Assembly (NCBI GenBank): GCA_003013855.2
Contig: ML058505.1
Location: forward strand, 2,480,001 to 2,544,000
DNA: 64,000 bases
Source of the DNA: Liriodendron chinense
Lineage: Eukaryota; Streptophyta; Magnoliopsida; Magnoliales; Magnoliaceae
Reading direction: 5' to 3'
The notes under the pieces were generated by a model. It ran no database searches. It saw only the letters and a list, made by a program, of their open reading frames with translations, and was not told where the DNA came from. The translations under genes and the position numbers were made by a program. Of this stretch, positions 21,527 to 34,479 are shown in pieces; the stretch's first letter is position 1, and each line of letters starts with the position of its first letter.

Positions 21527-23341
21527 GTAATTTTCTTGACATTTTTTTCTTGCAGATTGATTTATGGTCTTGAATCAAGAATTCTAACCATGGATTTTCG
21601 CTATTCGGGGATTTTCCATGTTCAGAATCTTTTCCTAATTAAAATCACTAAAAACTCCTATTTGTTTATGCTTTGAGTGTCTAACTATTACAATGTACTT
21701 AGTCCTCCAATAAGAGAATAATTGTCGCTACTATATGCTAATTTGAACGCTAGTGTTCAAAACCCTCTGTGTAAAGGGATGTTGGCACGGACCAACATAA
21801 AACAAGATTTAAGATTATATATACATGTGTATGTTTTATTTTTATTTTTTTGAAATGGTAAAGAAAAGAACATAGCAGAAGAAACTGTATTTGACATGCT
21901 TTGTGGGGTTGCTTCAGGGATTGAGGAAGATGCATGATCATTCTGTCAGAGGATTAGTTTGATGTCCCAGGCACAGTTGCTCTGCTATCACTGAAAAATT
22001 AGGGGACCTAATGTGAGGAATTTGTCATTGGTTAGATGATCTGAGAGAAACTGCGTAGTTGGATATTTCTTGATATTTGGCCCCCTGTTGTAATTGAGGC
22101 ATAAACGATGTTCAAAGATGTTGATGTTTACCCATAACTGAAGAGGCATGTGTCTACATTTGGATGATGACAAGTAAGGTGAAAGCAAATTGAATTTCAA
22201 CTATTGCAAACACCAGTCTAAGTGGGTTTAGAAGCTAAGAGCTAGTGGCGTTTGGAGTATTTGAGTTCGGGTGCCATATGGAGTGGCATCTTAGTGACCT
22301 TATTTGTTCCTTCTGAAACATCTGAAGTTTATTGTATTGTTGATTCTTTGTTTTATGAATTCAATTATTATCTGTTCAATTTGAGTTTTCATGGATCATC
22401 TGCTGGAGGTCTCAATGTTGTCTATAATGCCGTGTTGTCCTTACACCTTTGCATAATTGTGTACCAAATAGCATCTCATTTATGTGTTTGTGTTAAATAA
22501 CAGAAATCCATCCCCCAAAGTGCTACCAAATAAAAGAGAAGCATATTTGAATTCATGTCTCAGTCAAATTTCGCCTAACATCCTAATCATGCAAAAGCAG
22601 GTTTGGAATCTGGAATCTACTAGAATTTAGGCTTGTAGGATTTAGGGAATTTAGAATCTGTTGAAAAATAGAAACAGACTTCATATACTATAAGAATTCT
22701 TTCCACAACATGCTAAGATTTCTGTGGTGTTACTGTGGCACACCACTATAGCATACTGTAGTGTGCCTTGAAATATATGTGAGGACCTGTTTTTGCTTGT
22801 GTTGTCGGTGTCGAGTTCATTATTATATTAGAACATATTAATATGGTATTAATAATTTATATTTGCAATACAGAATCCATTTCATCCCTACTATGGCTAC
22901 ACTATTAAGATTGTCATGGACATGGATGCTGCAATACTGTGTTTGTTTTTCCTCGCTTTTTCCCATAAGAATGTCTATTCCCTTGTTTTTTTATGTGTAT
23001 CTAGAAAATACTTCTAAAATGTGTTTCCTGACAAGGGCTCGTATTTCCAGGTCAATGGAACGCTGAAGCTTGGAATGCCAATTAATACTGCATACAGAGC
23101 AACATTGGGCACTTGAGCATCATGAGTTAAAGCTATGGTCAACACAAGTAGAACATAAGTCTTCTTTCGGACTTTTGAGCCTTCTCATTGGGGGTACTCT
23201 TCTTTAGTGCAATTTGCAGGTGCCTGCGGCGGTTTTCAATGGCCTGTCATCTTTGATTCAGGGACTACGAGGACGGGCTCAAATGAGAAATGTTGAATAA
23301 GATAAGCTAAGAAGGTCATGCATCTTATCTGTTGGAGGCTC

Positions 23342-23387
<46 letters not shown>

Positions 23388-24140
23388 GGTTGATGGGTTA
23401 CATGTTTGTAAATAATTTTTATGTCATTTGTGTATGAGTTTTTCTTTCCTTTTTCTGAGACAAAATTTTGATACCCAGGTTGAGTGCAATGAATTATGAT
23501 ACATAGCAAATTTTGGTACACCTGTTGTTTTTTGGTATTTAGAATTGATAAATGATCATTGTCTTCAAGATCGCTGCAAGTTATAGTGCTCTTAGTTGCA
23601 CTTAGACATTGCAATCAGTTGATCTGGATTGTACAATAGGTTCAGAAGAAATTCCATTGGCATTGGTTTGGTGATATGGTCTGCCCACAAGAACACTTAT
23701 GCATGGAATTCTGCCTTTTATGTTGTGTTTGTGTACAAACGCGCCTACATACGTAAGAGGCATATTTTTTTGTGTGCTGGTTAATGTATGAATTACTAAT
23801 TTGGGTTACACAAAACAGTTTGAAGGAACACATACTCAGCTGCCACCGGGGCCCAATGCTTGCATGCATGTATTCTTATGTGCAAGGTACGACACTGTAT
23901 CAGGAAAAATCACTGAGTTATGGATGATACATCTTTCATATTGGGAATGTGGTAAACATCATTTGGAGGGTCTCATATGGAGCTAAAAGGTAGGATCAAT
24001 GCTAAGTCTCCAATGAAATAACATCCTTGATTTCGAGATTAATATTTCATTTTATCTTGAAGAAAAAAGGTCAACTCCTGTAGTGTAGCTTATAGGCTAA
24101 AAGTCTTAGCCGATTGGAGGAAGCCGAGAACAAAAATGCT
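21527..24140. other. Intron or intergenic DNA after copy A
   Basis: AT-rich, no confident coding exon. It contains (GA)n at 23,343-23,386 and scattered acceptor-like sites. An open 26-residue segment follows a TTTGCAG at about 23,213. Confidence 0.35.
23343..23386. repeat. (GA)n microsatellite, about 43 bp
   Basis: Pure GAGA run. Confidence 0.95.
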
Positions 24141-24145
24141 TTGAT

Positions 24146-24372
24146 GGGAATTGAACCATCTTAACCATTAAATAGGACCATATAGTGGAAGAAGCCCACA
24201 ATAGAAGTACAAAATTGCTATGGGAATTGAACCATCTTAACCATTAAATAGGACCACATAGTGGAAGAAGCCCACAATAGAAGTACAAAATTGCTATGGG
24301 AATTGAACCATCTTAACCATTAAATAGGACCATATAGTGGAAGAAGCCCACAATATAAGTACAAAATTGCTA
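24146..24372. repeat. 76-bp tandem repeat, three units
   Basis: GGGAATTGAACCATCTTAAC at 24,146, 24,222 and 24,298 with near-identical units between. Confidence 0.95.
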
Positions 24373-24760
24373 GTATTATCAGGGTGGGCCAATGCACGGA
24401 ATCAAGGCCATCTATTTTAGTTTCCACTCTAACATGTATCATTGCAAAATACAATTGTTTACAAAGAATAAAAGACCCAAAATTCTATTAACTCTGAAAA
24501 AAATCCACAACAAACTAAATCCATGCATTCATCCTAAAAGGCCACTCGATGAAGCATTAGCATATTACATAATACCAAACCACCATGTTCATGAAACAAC
24601 ACCACCATCCAAGTCACCACAAATAAATAACAACATAAAGCACCACGAGCTGACAGCATAAAGCTAAGCTCTGCACAGAAAAGGTCGTTCCTCGCAATGC
24701 ATGTGTCCACAACTAGAAATTGACGGCTCAAGATCGCATCTGTCTTCTTCAACCCAATTT
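24373..24760. other. 3' flank of copy B
   Basis: AT-rich, would be the 3' UTR and beyond on the minus strand. No other gene seen. Confidence 0.4.
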
Positions 24761-25961
24761 TTATTTTTTGGACAACCTTGCTTTCAGCTCCTCTGCCACT
24801 GCATCAATGAACTGGTATGCAAATACTGATCTTGAGTAACCCTACATGGAAAGAAAATAAAGAAATTAGTCAACGGACAATCACCCTTCATGTGACATGG
24901 CTGTATAGATCGGTGTTATCAGTGTCCACCTCCATGTATTGGAGCAGTTGCTCTTGTAATAATCATAAGCTCTTCAAATGCCAAAAAAGGGTCCATGATA
25001 TCAGAAGCATTCAAATGCCAACATATGGTCCAAAATTTTCAAGAAGAGGAGTTTCAACTGGAACTTCTGAAAAATTCATGTGATTTTGCCAAAATAAGCT
25101 TAGAAACTTGCTACAGTATAGTGTCTTAGATGGCTCTAAAAGACCATAATTCAACTCAAAACTTTTGAAAATTTCAATAAACATTGTGAAAATATGATTG
25201 GAAACTTAAAGCTAAGATGATACAAGCATACCCAAGAATCACAACTTGAAATGGAGATTTCAAATGTCAATCATTTGGGTCTCAGTGGTCTTTCGGTGAC
25301 TCTTATACCTCTAAAAAGTTACAACAAAACCACCAAACAAAATGATGAACAAAGATATCTCATCTTGAAATGAAACATTTCAAGTAAAGCATTACACAAA
25401 CATAAATGTAAACTTAAAATGCTCTAAAGGAACCAATGGATTTTTTTTTAGAGAAAAGAACAGAATAGAAAATATAAGAGTTACATCCAGCCAATTAGAT
25501 GGAAAAAGCAAGGGGATTTGAAAGATGACATGGGGTTAAATTTTGCCAGATTTTTTAAGTGGTTGTGAAACTATCACCACCTATTAGTTTGACAAGTATT
25601 ATTACAAGGTTCAACCAAAATTCTTTATATTTGGTTGACATTTTACACAACAGCCAACATTTTCCACTGTAGTTAGCCCTTGTAAGGAAATAGAAATGCT
25701 AAAACAAACCTTCTCAATGTCAGTGTGAGTAGAGGTCTAACAGCATGTAACCTCTGCTGGATCATGAACAAAAATCAACAGTCACCAAAATCAATCAAGA
25801 ACAAAAATAAAAAATAAAAATTATTGATTTTCCCTGCATTTAGTCATTCACAAAACAAATAAAGAAATTCACATTAGGGTGTTTGATTCACAACCATAAA
25901 TTACTCTAAAAGAGCAAAAAATCGAAGCAAAACCTGCAAGAGATTTAGAAGCCGCTGCCAT
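24761..25961 (-). CDS. Putative small gene, copy B (first exon homologous to copy A, terminal exon visible)
   Basis: Exon 1 is 25,961-25,934 (MAAASKSLA, 28 nt, donor GCAG|GTTTTG). A middle segment 25,756-25,710 has AG/GT borders and 47 nt. The terminal exon 24,841-24,761 follows a strong acceptor (TTTCTTTCCATGTAG) and encodes GYSRSVFAYQFIDAVAEE followed by LKARLSKK and TAA. 28+47 nt brings the frame correctly into the terminal exon, and DIEK|GYSRS reads naturally, but the middle exon then has a TAG early on, so either its 5' border is different (TTAG acceptor inside it) or the gene is broken. The terminal helix is amphipathic and Lys-rich. Family not recognised; no function assigned. Confidence 0.45.
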
Positions 25962-26070
25962 TGCCGCTCCCGGTGTCGGCCCCTGCCGCTGTTTGGGGGT
26001 GCTGTCACATGCGCGAGAGAGGAAGAGAGACTGCAAGAGAGGGGGAGAATTTGCGAGAGAGGAGGAGGAG

Positions 26071-26110
<40 letters not shown>

Positions 26111-26310
26111 GGGAGGAGAGAGAGAGAGGGACGAATGAGAGAAGGGGCTGAGACCCCGAATTTCAGACCTAACGTACGTTAGCATGAAACTCCCACACGT
26201 GAGTTGCTCTCGCACGAAGCCCGCCTAGCTGGATCAATCGTCTCGCCCCACGTCAGGGTCACCCACTTGGCTGGTTCCGGGGTCTCACCCAAGTCGCACC
26301 CCCATCAGGT
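25962..26310 (-). promoter_or_regulatory. Promoter/5' UTR of copy B
   Basis: The minus strand carries CT-rich leader repeats (complement of the GA run at 26,076-26,108) and, at 26,280-26,310, the GTGCGACTTGGGTGAGACCC word shared with copy A. About 100 bp present here are missing from copy A. Confidence 0.5.
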
Positions 26311-26796
26311 ACGTCAGTCCAACCCGATTTCCGTATGGTACAAGTGGGTGCATACGATTCAGTGATCCAAAACCGTTGATTTGAGAATTACCTTAGTTGG
26401 GCCATGAATCAACGCTCCTCTAGATTGGAAAATCATAACCATTAGGTAAATGATCAACAAGTATAAGGTTAAGAGACGAAATACGTCAACGGTTCATCAC
26501 ATTCAAGAAATACAAAACAAGCACACTCGAGTACAGGGGAATTCCTTTTGTGCATGGGCCATCCTCTTTTGAGGCCGATCGAATCAATGGTTTGGATCAT
26601 TCAACTTTGAGCCCTACTTGTATAAAAACAAAAACCCAAATGGCACTGTACATACATTTGGGCCCACCTTCCTCCACTGCACCTCTATGAACAACAGACG
26701 GTCTGGAAAAGAAGTTTTACCATCTCTTTCAATACACGTGTAGCCTACTTGATCATCAGCCAACCCATCAAATTATTTGGTCAGATCATCCACATG

Positions 26797-26807
26797 GTGG
26801 GCCCCAC
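26797..26807. promoter_or_regulatory. Perfect GTGGGNCCCAC palindrome
   Basis: GTGGGCCCCAC matches the class I TCP-factor consensus; one of at least six perfect copies (others at 28,030, 44,837, 45,254, 46,501 and 53,458). Confidence 0.6.
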
Positions 26808-26870
26808 TTGATACATGGCTTGATTGTCCTGCAAACCTACCAGTACGGTAAGTGTGAGGTGCCTAAGGAA

Positions 26871-27280
26871 GCGGATTGCCTGTGACTACGGGCATAGAGA
26901 TATTCCTGTGCCCGGGGCTCTGTGGGGCCCGCAGAGATGTCCTTGACAAATCTACTCCGCCCATCTGTTTTGAAAGACTAGAATGGATTGGGATTCTAAA
27001 AATCAGGCATACCCAAAACTCATGTGAACCATACCACACGAAACAGTGGGGAATTGAACATCCTGGGGGACAGAAGCTTTGCATCAGGATGATATTTGTT
27101 CCTACAGTTTAGCTGAGTGGTAGTGCTCTAATGTTTCAACGCTAGATTTTCTGTTCCCACTATTTCATTGGTGTGGGCTACCTGAGTCTTGGATCTCATT
27201 GGTTTTTATAATCCTGTCCTATTGTGGTCTTTCAAAACAGATAGACGGAGTAGATTTGTCATGGACATTTCTTAGATGGA
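26871..27280. mobile_element. Foldback MITE, copy 2 (GCGGATTGCC ends)
   Basis: The left arm begins GCGGATTGCCTGTG and contains CTACTCCGCCCATCTGTTTTG; the right arm carries the inverted form (CAAAACAGATAGACGGAGTAG...GGGATTGCC side). A near full-length relative of 18,643-19,117. Confidence 0.7.
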
Positions 27281-27284
27281 CAGG

Positions 27285-27715
27285 GATTGCCTGTGCCCCG
27301 GCACAGTGTGTGGCCCACTGAGATACCGGTGACAAATCCACTCCGTCCATCAGTTGTGCAAGACCACACCAGGACATAAATATAAAAATCAAGCAGATCC
27401 AAGACTTACGTGGGCCACACCAAACCAAAGAGCGGGGATTGAATGCCCACCAGTGGAAAGTTTGTGGGGGCCACTAGAAGTTTTGTTTCAGGATGATATC
27501 TGAGTGGTAAAAACCTTATGAATGGTTTGGATATCATATAAACATCATGGTCGGCTCCAGAAAGGTTTCAATGGTGAACATTTCCATTCTCATTGGTGCG
27601 GTCCACATGAGCTTTGTATCTGCCTGAATTTTAGATTCCTGGCCTATTGTGGTCTTGTAAAACTGATGGACGGAGTGGATTTATCACAGTCATCTCTGTA
27701 GGCCCACACAGCTTC
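27285..27715. mobile_element. Foldback MITE, copy 3, adjacent to copy 2
   Basis: GATTGCCTGTGCCCCGG, then ACAAATCCACTCCGTCCATC at 27,331; the inverted arm GATGGACGGAGTGGATTTAT lies at 27,665, ending GGCCCACACAGCTT. It directly follows copy 2, so the two are in tandem. Confidence 0.7.
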
Positions 27716-28020
27716 TGACTAAAGGAACTTCCTCTTCCCGAGCTTTTCCTTGACCAAAGGTTTTAAGACTGGGCGGCAACTCACATTAACTCGTTCGGTC
27801 CCGAGTGAGTCATGACGTGGGTGACTCGTCTTATTTTTAATTCTGACTCTTGACCGTGGACTCAGAAGAGTCGTCAATCCATGTTCTGGGTCTTTGATTG
27901 GTCTGATTTTTCCAACAGTGGTTTCCATGCGAAGCCAAAACAGCTCCCACATGGGCCTGGTTCCATTGCCATTTGGCGCAAGCTATGGAGATCTGGGCCA
28001 TTTATTAGGGGATCGGATTA

Positions 28021-28484
28021 GGTGTTACTGTGGGGCCCACCTTGATGATATGTTGTATATCCACGCCGTCCATCTGTTTTTCTAACCCACTTTAGTAATT
28101 GGTCCCAAAAATTACGCAGATCCAGATCTCAGGTGGACCACACCACAGGAAACAGTTCTGATTGAACATTTACCATTAAAAACTTCCCAAGGCCCACGGC
28201 AAGCATATCCGTATAGTTTATTTGCCATCCAACCCGTTTATTAGGTCAAACAGACCTGAAGGAAGGTAAAAAAAATATATATCAGCTTGATCCAAAAATT
28301 TCGTGGCATACAAAAAGCTTTAAATGGTCATTCACTATTTTTTCTAGTTGTTAAGGTCCACCTGAGATGTGAATCTAGATAATTTTTAGTATACCATCTT
28401 AAAATTATCTGAAAAAAGACGGATGGACGGAGTGGATATACAAAAAGTTTATCGAGGTGGGGCCCAAATGGCAAGCGTAACACC
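28021..28484. mobile_element. Foldback MITE, second family (GGTGTTAC ends)
   Basis: GGTGTTACTGTGGGGCCCAC at the left and GGGGCCCAAAT...GTAACACC at the right; arms are inverted copies over at least 100 bp (ATCCACGCCGTCCATCTG vs GACGGATGGACGGAGTGGAT). ATTA flanks both sides, but one base is offset on the right, so the TSD (TTA/ATTA, PIF/Harbinger-like) is tentative. Confidence 0.65.
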
Positions 28485-28489
28485 CATTA

Positions 28490-29139
28490 AGCTGTTACCA
28501 GGTAACAGCTAATCCACTCCCACTTATTAGGTTATGCCAGGTTGCACATGCCATGGAACGAAGGTGGTATATCAAGTGTGTTGGATTTTTATATTGACTT
28601 CAACATAGTTTTCAAAAAATTGGTTTCAATTAATCCTATAATCTCCTATCTTAGATAAAATTATATTTATACGTGTCTAAAAGCATTAAGAACAATTTAA
28701 AACATACCTTTGTGCAATGGAAATCGTAAAACGGCTTTTGACAGTTTGCCGATGTTCATTCTCTAAATTAAAAAGCCCTATGATGGAAGACAGTAGAAAA
28801 TAAAGGTTTTCCAAAAAAAAAAAAAAAAAAAAAATAATTTAAATTAATATGATCTTCATTTAGATCAACGCTCATTTTTAGAAAAGGAAAAAAATCTCTA
28901 CTTCTTAATCTCCCAAAACAATAAGTTTCTCTCCAATTTATCTCAAATAAGGAGCTTGGCTCGGCTTGGCTTGGCTCGAAGCTCGAATAAAGCGCGGCTT
29001 GGCTTGAGTTCTACACACACACACACCCCTAACCCTACCCAAGAGCTCACCTGACCTTTTTCTTTTTCTTTCATTTTCACTCTCACCTATCCCCACCCAG
29101 ATCGGTTGCCCCTCCCTCTTTCCTTCCCTCCATTTCTTT

Positions 29140-29193
<54 letters not shown>

Positions 29194-30917
29194 TCTGTTT
29201 TGGCTTCCTCCCCGCACTGCACCCAGCAACAAACGCCCGGCATGAATGCCCTGATCGCACAGCACCTTCAAGCGAACGCCCAAGCATTCACCACTACTAG
29301 TTAGGTTTTGTGTGTGTTTTTTTTCTTCTCATTTTTTATTTATTCTATTTGAAATAGAAAATACCATAGTTTTGGGGTTTTTTAGGTCGAAAGATTCGAG
29401 TCGAGTCAGCGGATTGGGTCAGTGGGCACTCTTATAAAAAAAAGAAAAAAGAAAAAAAGGAAGAGACAAAGCTCGACTTGGCTCAATAGAGCTCGATCAG
29501 CTCGACTAGCAAGTCAAGATCGAGCGGCTGTTTTGAGTTTGATGCTTAAGCCAAGCCAAGCTCAAGCTCAGTGGGCCACTGATCAAGCCAAGCTCAAGCT
29601 TTGTCAAGCTAGGCTCGTGTGCAGCTCTAGCCACAATATAGATCCTAATAGGGGTCGGATAAAACCAGAGCATTTCATATGTTAGATCCCACATGATGGG
29701 ATTTCATGCTTGTGGGTGTGGACCTCCCCATGGAGATGCCCAAAGGGAGCAAGCATCTAAACTCTTTGGGCCTGAATGCCCCTCTCGTTCTAAGACCAGG
29801 AGATTAGGGTTTCAAGAATGCACTATTTATGGTGTTCCGCCATCCTATGAACTTCTACATATCCTATTGTGAATGAATCCTATTTACCTGCCTAATTTAT
29901 GCACCCCAATCGTCAAAATCTATCAACTATCTATGGTTACTATCCTTGGGTTATTCACATGCCACCTCAAGAATTGCATTCAATGGATCTTAGCTATTAG
30001 ATGTTCATCAAGTTAACAATTAAAACAAAAAGTTAATGATTGAAAAACCACGGTTAACTAATTGAAAACCTCAAAGGTGTAAATCAACCTTTTAAACACT
30101 GAGAGATAGTCCCACCTTAAGATCAAGCCACCCATTCATGTCCTAGATTAACCAAGCAAATCCCTTGTTGGATTATGTGTACTTTAAGGACACCTACTTT
30201 CAGTGGCCATGTGGCAACTTCTTAAGGAGACCCAAAGCACGATTAACCAAGACCTCCCCATTCACACATCCTCAAGTCTAGGGATTGAGCAGAGCTAATG
30301 CAACTGTATGTTTATTCAAGTCTGGACTTGATAGGTCTCCTAGTCTTAATACTTAAAAACAATATTGTCAATGTAAGTGACCAAAGACCTTACCTAAGGA
30401 ACCATCCGTGACACACTTAAATAATCACGATGGGTAATGATAGAGGCAAACTGACACCAAGTTAGCATCAATGGTAGATAATGTCTATCATGACACTAGG
30501 TCAGCCCCCCTCATATGAGATGATTATCATATGTATCACGAGCATGCACTAGAACCTGCATGGTCTAGCTAGGGTAATGAGATCTATGAACCATAACTCT
30601 CCCTCGACTAATTGGTCGTTATGTCCCATCTCAAGTACTCAAAAGCATCAGAGGTTATACCTCTCAAACTCATATGAATAACATGTTCAATAAGAATCAA
30701 TTAAGTTAAGAATGAATGCATCACGTCATTAATTAAGATCTATTTACATTGATTTTTCAGACAGAAACCCAACACTCTATAAGATCTATCTAGATGGAGG
30801 AGATCAAAGACCCACCTTCAAATCCTACCGTAGTTGTGGTCATTGCATGTCAACCACTGGGTGGGCACCACGTAACCACAAATGTGGATGATGGAGAGGA
30901 TGAAGAAGGAGATGGAA

Positions 30918-30954
<37 letters not shown>

Positions 30955-31506
30955 CTCTAAACAATACCTAGTAGGGGTGATGTCTAGGGCTCTTTGGATG
31001 GCACCTCTTTGAAATAGTGTCTATATCTATGAGTTAGGGTTTTAAGTGTACACCCAATATGGTGCTCCAACTCCCTGCAAACTTTCATGTACCCCACTAT
31101 AAAGAAAGTACGTTGATTCACCCTATCTATGCATATACTTGTGATCCAATTCTTTTGATGCCATGTCCATCCATTGAAGAAATATATCCGATGTCAATCA
31201 AATAGTAGACCATAGATTTAGGCTATTAAATCATCAAGTAAGATCTAAAACCTTTTAAGTGATAGGCCCAACAATAAAACCATTTAATGAATCTTTGATT
31301 TAATTAGATATAACTATAAACGTGTCCCTAGGTAAACCTAGTATATCCCTAGTTAACCCATGCAAGAATCAATGGACCTGATGTATGTACTCATTTATAC
31401 CCACTTTTAATGACTTCTAGGTAGTTTCACAAAGAGAGCCAAAGTCTTCCAATGTTGATTGTGACCCTTACACGTTTTCATGTATAAAGATTAAATGCAA
31501 CATCAA
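28490..31506. other. Intergenic, GAGCTCG-word element remnants and microsatellites
   Basis: 28,950-29,010 and 29,470-29,640 carry GGCTTGGCTCG/GAGCTCGA words ending GCAGCTCTA. (CT)n at 29,145-29,190 and 30,921-30,949. A CT-rich leader-like stretch at 29,050-29,290 has no supported gene after it. 29,780-30,780 shows plain AT-rich DNA. Confidence 0.45.
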
Positions 31507-31514
31507 GTCCTAAC

Positions 31515-32068
31515 TAGGCCTGGCAACGGTTAGTGTCGTGTCATGTCAAAAATTTGCTCACTCAAACCTGGCCTATTAACCAATGGGTCGAAATCTAGAA
31601 ACCCAAACCCATTCGTTAATTTAACGGGTTACCCATAACCCGACCCACTTAACCCATTAGGCCAGTCTACTCATCAGATGGCCACACCGTTGATGAGGAC
31701 AACTGACAGTCTGACCCAACATACAGTTGTGGTCCACCTAGTGGGCCCATTCTATCACCGAAAACAATAGGATTAGGAGGAATCACCTGTACATTGCAAT
31801 ATTGCGTAAGATGGAGTGCCAAGGTTCATAGGTGGGCCGTGGTTTGGTGATCTAGACTATTATGTTAACTAGTTAAACGGGTTCACGGGTGAAACACTGA
31901 CCCGACCTGTTATGTTAACGGGTCAACCTGTTAGTGACCCAACACGATAAGGCTGGACCCGAACACTGTTTTTTTCGTGTGGGTTTCGTGCGGGTTAACG
32001 GGTCATGTGAAATTTTTTTCGTGTGGGTTTCATGCGGGTTACGGGTCATGTGAAATTTACCAGGCCTA
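31515..32068. mobile_element. hAT-like non-autonomous element, 554 bp
   Basis: Ends TAGGCCTGG...CCAGGCCTA, flanked by a perfect 8-bp TSD GTCCTAAC (31,507-31,514 and 32,069-32,076). Subterminal regions repeat ACGGGTTA/AACGGGTCA words; the middle contains a piece of foldback-like sequence (GTGGTCCACCTAGTGGGCCC). No transposase. Confidence 0.88.
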
Positions 32069-32076
32069 GTCCTAAC

Positions 32077-33790
32077 TGCAGTTGATTCTCATTTAAACCA
32101 ATGGGCTTTTAAACTAGTGACTTCAACTCAATTCACTAATGTAAGGACCAAACCAGACCCTATATCCCTTGTATAGTCAGGACTCCTGTGTATGATAAGG
32201 GCAAAGGCACAATAGCAACACTAAGCCCACCCTAATGATAGAGAATGTCAATCGTGACCCGAGTTAATCCCCTCACACAAGACCACCATACATCTCATCA
32301 TAGCATGTGCATAGGCGTGTCAACTTACATATAATGGTCATGGCCTTAACATGGGTATTAAGATCTATGACTCGTGACTCCCCCCAATCAACTACCATCC
32401 CAATCAACTACCATCATGTCTAATCTCAAGTTCTTAAGAAAAGTTCAAAGAGTCACTCTCCATACAACCCAAATCCATGTGTATTCAAGGTGACACCACA
32501 CATTAACTAAGCATATCATCCCATCCACAAGGGTCGGATGGTCATTATGAGCTACGAAGGACATTGTCCCTATCATATTCACATGCCTAGTGGATTAAGG
32601 CTCACATTAGTTTTCTAAAATTTGAACCATTTAACTGCTTTTTTCAACCACCCATTCTTCCCATCCAAGTTTAACCCACCTCATTAGTAGGCAACATTAT
32701 TATTATTTTTTTTATCCATGGCACGTTCAATATGCCCAGATCTATCTAAAGACGTGTTCCACCCCCGTAACATGAGGAGCCCTCACTGAATCACCGCCCT
32801 TCAGTCAACGGAATCTTGAGTTAATAGAAATAGAGTAAAAATCCAAAAGCACCTTCATAGCCAGTTGGCATTTCAACCATCTCTAAGATGGGAAAATCTC
32901 TACCCTTCAACTGTTAGATACAAACAGATTGTAAAGAAAAAATTCAGCTAAGTATCCATGTTTCATTGAGAAGGGACCAAAATTTCAACGGCTATGACCT
33001 TTCGATGTAGAAATTGTTTCTAAATGGTTTGAATCACTTGAAATATATAGCCCTGTCTTCACGAGTAAAAAACCGGACACTCTGACCAAAGCATTGCATG
33101 ATGCCCTTAGGGTGGAAAACCATCCTTGTTAGTCTAAGATCTTGATGGAACTAATCAAGGGTGGTCCACTTTCCATCATCCAATCTTTAAGATTCCCATA
33201 TAGCATCTCTCGGATGTCGGTCCCACTTTCCATCATGATGTATCGCAGCCTATCATTGTCAAATAGTGGTAGAAGATTCACATAGAGCTTGGCTTCAATG
33301 TGGGTATTTCCCACCTTCAAATCATGCAAGACGATTTTGGACAGCTTTGAACACTTGAGAAAAACAAATGTCAATTGATCAGAGCTGATGATTATCTACT
33401 CAGTTTGATGCCACAATTGCAGATGGCTCCATCCGAATTAGACAGGCAGTAAACCACAGTACCCATCGAATGTGGAATCTGATAACAGTTGATGTGTTTG
33501 GTTGCAGCAAATACCATCATATTTACTGATTAATCAGTCCAATTTGGTGCATAATATTGTGACATTTCATGATTTTTAGTGCAACCAAACGCACCCATTA
33601 CACTTTTTTTTTGTTGAAATTACACCATGTTATGAATAATTGTTTAGAAAATACAGCTAACGAACTAGGTGCAGGTGCTGAGAGCGCACACAAAAGTCAT
33701 ATAAGAAGATTAGGTCAAGTGGAATTCCAGGCATTTATCAAATATATTATTTGCCTAATTAAAATATTATATAAAAAACAAGTTGGTTAC
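32077..33790. other. Intergenic, no gene seen
   Basis: AT-rich with no conserved ORF; open frames on both strands are short and unlike known proteins. Confidence 0.4.
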
Positions 33791-33795
33791 CCAAA

Positions 33796-34290
33796 CAATA
33801 CCGGTTCCTACTCTGTCCGTCTGCATCTCAGCTCATCACAAGAGATGAATCTGCTCATACTGTGCCTGCTCAATCAGTCCCATGGAAGAAGATTTGGAGA
33901 ATTCCAGCAAGCCCGATACATGGTCATGCCTTAATGAAGGATAACCTCATTTGGAAAGACATTCCAATTGATGTGAGCTGTCCTATGTGCACAACAGAAC
34001 CACAGACTAATTCACACCTCCTACAACAGTGGCCCTTCATGAAGGCTATTTGGCAACACTGGCAATGCATGTTAACGGAACTGATAGCATAGTGTTGGGA
34101 TGTGACTGGTATTTTTGTGGGTGGATATCTATGAAAGTAGGGAAGAGATGTTAACCAAAATATTTGGGAGGCAGTCTTGGGATATTCTGTAGCATGTTTG
34201 GCTCAGTCGGAGTAACTGACTTTTCAGTGGGCGAAGACATTCTGTGTGGAGCAAACGATTCAGTGCATTAAACAAACGAAACGTGGACTC
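33796..34290 (+). pseudogene. LINE (non-LTR retrotransposon) fragment: zinc-binding RT tail
   Basis: Fragments in two frames match the zf-RVT region found at the C-terminus of plant LINE ORF2: YSVRLHLSSSQ, then PWKKIWRIPASP, then IPIDVSCPMC...NSHLLQQWPFMKAIW, then further on SILWHVWLSRSN-like sequence after a stop. The HxxxC cysteine is Trp. Only the tail remains; RT and endonuclease parts are missing. Confidence 0.7.
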
Positions 34291-34433
34291 TTGCAAAAAG
34301 ATTCAGCCAAAAATAACCGGTCTTCATTGAATGAGATATAAATCAAAACTGGATAACCATCTCCTCCATTGAGCAAGATACAATTCAAAACTGGAATCGA
34401 AGGGATGTCTGCTTTTCTCAGATGAACCCAATT

Positions 34434-34436
<3 letters not shown>

Positions 34437-34471
<35 letters not shown>
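34437..34471. repeat. (TG)n microsatellite
   Basis: About 17 GT units. Confidence 0.95.
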
Positions 34472-34475
<4 letters not shown>

Positions 34476-34479
34476 TAAT

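Noticed and set aside
29050..29300. CT-rich leader followed by a possible first exon
   Set aside because: No donor or downstream exon could be supported, and the CT microsatellite alone explains the resemblance.
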